From Rhodocyclaceae bacterium (GTDB taxonomy: Bacteria; Pseudomonadota; Gammaproteobacteria; Burkholderiales; Rhodocyclaceae): a stretch of DNA of 43,941 nucleotides. Shown one piece after another: positions 41,252 to 43,941 of this stretch. Each line of letters opens with the position of its first letter. Positions within the stretch are counted from its first letter, which is position 1. The notes beneath the pieces were generated by a model that saw only the letters and a list, made by a program, of their open reading frames with translations, was not told where the DNA came from and made no database searches. Both the position numbers and the translations under genes were made by a program. The stretch lies in assembly GCA_019750575.1 (NCBI GenBank), contig JAIEOJ010000259.1:1-43941 (forward strand), given 5' to 3'.

Positions 41252-41284
41252 ATGACCCGAACTCGAACTTTCACCGCAGCGTAA
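41252..41284 (+). CDS. Threonine-rich leader peptide of thrS (MTRTRTFTAA)
   Basis: A ten-codon frame, ATG then ACC CGA ACT CGA ACT TTC ACC GCA GCG and TAA, preceded by AGAGGGAG with 8 bases of spacing. Four of the ten residues are Thr, at every second codon from 2 to 8. It is followed by an intrinsic terminator upstream of thrS. This is the layout of a translation-controlled attenuator, with ribosome stalling at Thr codons expected when charged tRNA-Thr is scarce. Too short for standard gene finders. The assignment is from sequence alone. Confidence 0.8.
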   Translation: MTRTRTFTAA

Positions 41285-41325
41285 AACGCCCGGGTAGAGT
41301 TCGGCTCGTTCAGTTCCCTCTGAAT

Positions 41326-41357
41326 AAAAAGTGCGGCTCACCCCCGCACTTTTTTTT
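41326..41357 (+). terminator. Terminator (attenuator) between leader peptide and thrS
   Basis: GTGCGG (41331-41336) and CCGCAC (41344-41349) flank CTCACCC, extended by five A before and eight T after. It stands 41 bases after the leader stop and 45 bases before thrS. The segment GGGTAGAG (41292-41299) can pair with the loop CTCACCC, and GAGTTCGG (41297-41304) with CCGAACTC inside the leader coding region, which gives competing structures. Confidence 0.85.
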
Positions 41358-41401
41358 CGTCCATCGTTTCCACGCACAAAGAAATTCCTAAAGGTCCGCA
41401 T

Positions 41402-43318
41402 ATGCCCGCGATTCGTTTGCCCGATGGTTCCGAACGTCGCTTTGACCAAGCCGTCACCGTTGCCGATGTGGCCGCCGCTATCGGCCCCGGCCTTGCCAAG
41501 GCTGCCATTGCCGGCAAGGTGGATGGCAAGGTGGTCGATACCTCCTTCCGTATCGAAAACGATGCGGACTTGGCCATCATCACCGACAAGGATCCTGAAG
41601 GCCTCGACACCATCCGCCACTCGACCGCTCACTTGCTGGCCTATGCCGTCAAGGAACTTTTCCCGGAGGCGCAGGTGACCATCGGTCCGGTCATCGAAAA
41701 CGGCTTCTATTACGACTTCGCCTACAAGCGCCCGTTCACGCCGGAAGATCTGGCGGCGATCGAGAAGCGCATGGCCGAGCTGGCCAAGAAGGATCTGCCC
41801 GTTACGCGCGAAGTCTGGTCGCGTGACAAGGCGGTGGAGTTCTTCAAGGGCATCGGCGAGATCTACAAGGCCGAACTGATTGCCGCGATTCCGGCCAACG
41901 AAGATGTGTCTCTCTATAGAGAGGGCGACTTCATCGATTTGTGCCGCGGCCCGCACGTGCCGTCTACCGGCAAGCTCAAGGCCTTCAAGTTGATGAAGGT
42001 GGCTGGTGCCTACTGGCGTGGCGACTCCAAGAATGAGCAGTTGCAACGCATCTACGGTACCGCCTGGGCCAAGAAGGACGAGCTCGACGCCTATCTGCAT
42101 ATGCTCGAAGAGGCCGAGAAGCGCGATCACCGCAAGCTCGGCAAGGCGCTGGATCTGTTCCATCTGCAGGAAGAGGCGCCGGGCCTGGTGTTCTGGCATC
42201 CGCACGGCTGGACCGTGTGGCAGGAAATCGAGCAGTACATGCGCGCCGTCTATCGCGACAACGGCTATCAGGAAGTGCGCTGCCCGCAGATTCTCGACAA
42301 GACCCTGTGGGAAAAGTCGGGCCACTGGGAGCATTACAAGGCGAACATGTTCACCACTGAATCGGAAAGCCGTGATTACGCGGTCAAGCCGATGAACTGT
42401 CCCGGCCATATCCAGATTTTCAACGACGGTCTGCGCTCGTACAAGGAGCTGCCGCTGCGTTACGGCGAGTTTGGTTCCTGTCACCGCAACGAGCCCTCGG
42501 GTGCGCTGCACGGCATCATGCGTGTGCGCGGCTTCACCCAGGACGACGGTCACATCTTCTGTACCGACGACCAGATCGAGCCGGAAGTCACTGCCTTCAA
42601 TGCCTTGGTGCGCAAGGTTTATGCAGACTTCGGTTTTACCGATGTGTCGGTCAAGCTGGCGCTGCGTCCGGACAGCCGTGTCGGTTCCGACGAGGTCTGG
42701 GACAAGGCCGAAAACGCGCTGCGTTCGGGCCTGCGTGCCAGCGGTCTCGAGTGGGAAGAGCTGCCGGGAGAGGGCGCCTTCTACGGTCCCAAGATCGAAT
42801 TCCACATCAAGGATGCGATCGGCCGTTCCTGGCAGTGCGGTACGGTGCAGGTCGACTTCTCCATGCCGACCCGGCTGGGCGCCGAATATGTGGGCGAAGA
42901 CAATGCGCGCCACATCCCGGTGATGTTGCACCGCGCGATCCTCGGTTCATTGGAACGCTTCATCGGCATATTGATTGAAAACCACGCTGGCGCACTGCCT
43001 TTGTGGCTGTCGCCGGTGCAGGTAGTGGTCGCTAACATTTCCGAAGCACAGGGCGAATACGCGCAGGATGTCGCCCAAAAGCTGCGCGCGGCCGGCTTCC
43101 GCGTCGAGTGCGATTTGCGTAGCGAGAAAATTAACTATAAAATACGCGAACATAGCTTGTTGAAGCGTCCCTACCAAGTCGTCATCGGTGACAAGGAAAA
43201 GGAAGCTGGGTTGGTCGCCGTGCGTGCCCGCGGCAATCAGGATTTAGGGCAAATGACTCCCGAAGCCTTGATTGAACGCCTGCTGCAAGAGAAAAGCAGC
43301 CGGGGCGTGGCGATCTGA
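41402..43318 (+). CDS. thrS: Threonyl-tRNA synthetase
   Basis: 638 residues, full length. An N-terminal TGS domain ([12 protein letters not shown], 1-60), an editing domain with [16 protein letters not shown] (the HxxxH metal pair) and [12 protein letters not shown], then the class II core: motif 1 region EVRCPQIL, zinc ligand in [10 protein letters not shown], motif 2 [15 protein letters not shown], motif 3 [12 protein letters not shown]. The anticodon-binding domain ends the protein. It charges tRNA-Thr and edits Ser-tRNA-Thr. AAAGG lies upstream of ATG 41402. infC follows 27 bases later. Expression is probably controlled by the leader peptide attenuator. Confidence 0.97.
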   Translation: MPAIRLPDGSERRFDQAVTVADVAAAIGPGLAKAAIAGKVDGKVVDTSFRIENDADLAIITDKDPEGLDTIRHSTAHLLAYAVKELFPEAQVTIGPVIENGFYYDFAYKRPFTPEDLAAIEKRMAELAKKDLPVTREVWSRDKAVEFFKGIGEIYKAELIAAIPANEDVSLYREGDFIDLCRGPHVPSTGKLKAFKLMKVAGAYWRGDSKNEQLQRIYGTAWAKKDELDAYLHMLEEAEKRDHRKLGKALDLFHLQEEAPGLVFWHPHGWTVWQEIEQYMRAVYRDNGYQEVRCPQILDKTLWEKSGHWEHYKANMFTTESESRDYAVKPMNCPGHIQIFNDGLRSYKELPLRYGEFGSCHRNEPSGALHGIMRVRGFTQDDGHIFCTDDQIEPEVTAFNALVRKVYADFGFTDVSVKLALRPDSRVGSDEVWDKAENALRSGLRASGLEWEELPGEGAFYGPKIEFHIKDAIGRSWQCGTVQVDFSMPTRLGAEYVGEDNARHIPVMLHRAILGSLERFIGILIENHAGALPLWLSPVQVVVANISEAQGEYAQDVAQKLRAAGFRVECDLRSEKINYKIREHSLLKRPYQVVIGDKEKEAGLVAVRARGNQDLGQMTPEALIERLLQEKSSRGVAI

Positions 43319-43345
43319 TTTTTAGAATTTATGGAGAACTGAACC

Positions 43346-43864
43346 ATCGCTCAAGATAAGACGCAACGCGTCAACGGTGAAATCACTGCGGCTGAAGTCC
43401 GTCTGGTCGGCCCCGATAGCGAGCAACTCGGCATCATGGGTTTACGAGCTGCATTGGCAATGGCCGAAGAGGCCGAACTTGATCTGGTCGAGATTGCGCC
43501 GCTGGCCCAGCCGCCCGTGTGCCGCATCATGGACTTCGGCAAGTTCAAGTACCAGGAAGCCAAGCGCCAGCATGAAGCCAAGCTGAAGCAGAAGCAGGTT
43601 CAGGTCAAGGAAATCAAGTTCCGTCCGGGTACCGACGAGAACGACTACCAGATCAAGATGCGCAATCTGGTGAAGTTTTTGAATGAAGGCGACAAGGCCA
43701 AGATCACGCTGCGTTTCCGCGGTCGTGAAATGGCCCACCAAGAGATTGGGATGCGCCAGCTGGAACGTGTGAAGGCGGATCTCGATGAAATCGCGATCGT
43801 CGAGCAGTTCCCCAAGATGGAAGGTCGTCAGCTCGTGATGATGCTGGCGCCGAAGAAGAAGTAA
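43346..43864 (+). CDS. infC: Translation initiation factor IF-3
   Basis: 172 residues if translation begins at ATC 43346. That codon lies eight bases after GGAGA and gives the expected start ([20 protein letters not shown]). No ATG, GTG or TTG is usable there; the first ATG, 43436, would lose 30 residues of the N-domain. The linker ([17 protein letters not shown]) and C-domain ([17 protein letters not shown]) are intact. IF-3 binds the 30S subunit and rejects non-standard start codons, so its own rare start gives feedback control, known for the AUU start in E. coli. Confidence 0.95.
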   Translation: MAQDKTQRVNGEITAAEVRLVGPDSEQLGIMGLRAALAMAEEAELDLVEIAPLAQPPVCRIMDFGKFKYQEAKRQHEAKLKQKQVQVKEIKFRPGTDENDYQIKMRNLVKFLNEGDKAKITLRFRGREMAHQEIGMRQLERVKADLDEIAIVEQFPKMEGRQLVMMLAPKKK

Positions 43865-43878
43865 GCAGTAAAGAATTC

Positions 43879-43902
43879 CCGCCGTTGCGCAAGCAGCGGC
43901 GG
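43879..43902 (+). promoter_or_regulatory. GNRA-capped hairpin downstream of infC
   Basis: CCGCCGTTGC, the tetraloop GCAA and GCAGCGGCGG form a 10-bp stem with one G-U pair, 14 bases after the infC stop. No U-run follows. It may be a processing or ribosomal-protein binding site ahead of an expected rpmI-rplT, which is outside the window. Confidence 0.5.
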
Positions 43903-43941
43903 CAATACCGTGGTTCCGGGTTCCCAAGTGCTTCCAAGGTG

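Noticed and set aside
41187-41401. T-box riboswitch in front of thrS
   Set aside because: No T-box bulge sequence or stem I is seen, and a short Thr-rich frame with its own ribosome-binding site explains the layout better.
41234-42931. A 565-codon leftward open frame opposite thrS
   Set aside because: Antisense to thrS with its catalytic motifs; the translation has no recognisable family and would run into the attenuator.

Overview
The window is a G+C-rich stretch of chromosome from a motile Gram-negative bacterium, most likely a betaproteobacterium. This rests on several features: an Aat-Bpt pair, a stand-alone RnfB next to nth, a ferredoxin-type sulfite reductase followed by a DUF934 gene and a two-cluster APS reductase, thrS directly before infC, and a sigma-28 promoter of the TCAAGTTT-N11-GCCGATAT form. 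I cannot name the genus. I see no prophage, insertion sequence, CRISPR array or transfer gene.

Layout. (1) 1-9738 is a surface-glycan or flagellin-glycosylation block: two methyltransferases, a WecE-type sugar aminotransferase, a large glycosyltransferase and an unknown protein read rightward. A 1383-residue protein with two complete TPR + O-GlcNAc-transferase (GT41/SPINDLY) modules reads leftward toward them. (2) 9870-12026 holds HU, RdgC and a periplasmic M48 protease. (3) 12052-18990 is a leftward late-flagellar block, in transcription order fliC, flaG, fliD, fliS, fliT, a fliK-like gene, an flhB-like gene and a YcgR/PilZ gene. A clear sigma-28 promoter for fliC lies about 190 bases upstream, beside a divergent DHH phosphoesterase gene. 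(4) 20300-27573 holds a GspE/PilB ATPase, then a leftward set: MoxR ATPase, VWA protein and Tat-exported FecR-domain protein, with DUF1841, nth, rnfB and dsbB. (5) 27694-33746 is a sulfate-assimilation operon (tauE-like, cysI, DUF934, cysH, cysD, cysN). (6) 33881-36453 holds pyrD, bpt and aat. (7) 36450-40345 is an Fbp-type ferric-iron ABC transporter whose three genes lie in three transcription units; fbpA has a Fur-box-like site. (8) 40483-43941 holds an NlpC/P60 hydrolase, tRNA-Val(GAC), a threonine-rich leader peptide plus terminator, thrS, and infC starting at ATC.

The most noteworthy non-coding signals are these. There is a probable transcription attenuator in front of thrS, with a leader peptide of ten residues of which four are Thr. 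Three copies of a directional inverted-repeat element built from CACAGAGR octamers occur at 3' ends of genes, and in every copy the element supplies the TGA stop codon of the upstream gene. Two REP-like paired repeats are present, one with perfect 28-base arms. A 16-bp perfect hairpin has a loop that is exactly the cysN stop codon. A four-copy GGCTGGG repeat abuts the pyrD stop.

How it fits together: the fla/fli genes build and cap the filament, and the flanking glycan genes plausibly make and attach a sugar. The cys genes take sulfate to sulfide, the fbp genes import ferric iron, and the thrS leader would match synthetase level to charged tRNA-Thr.
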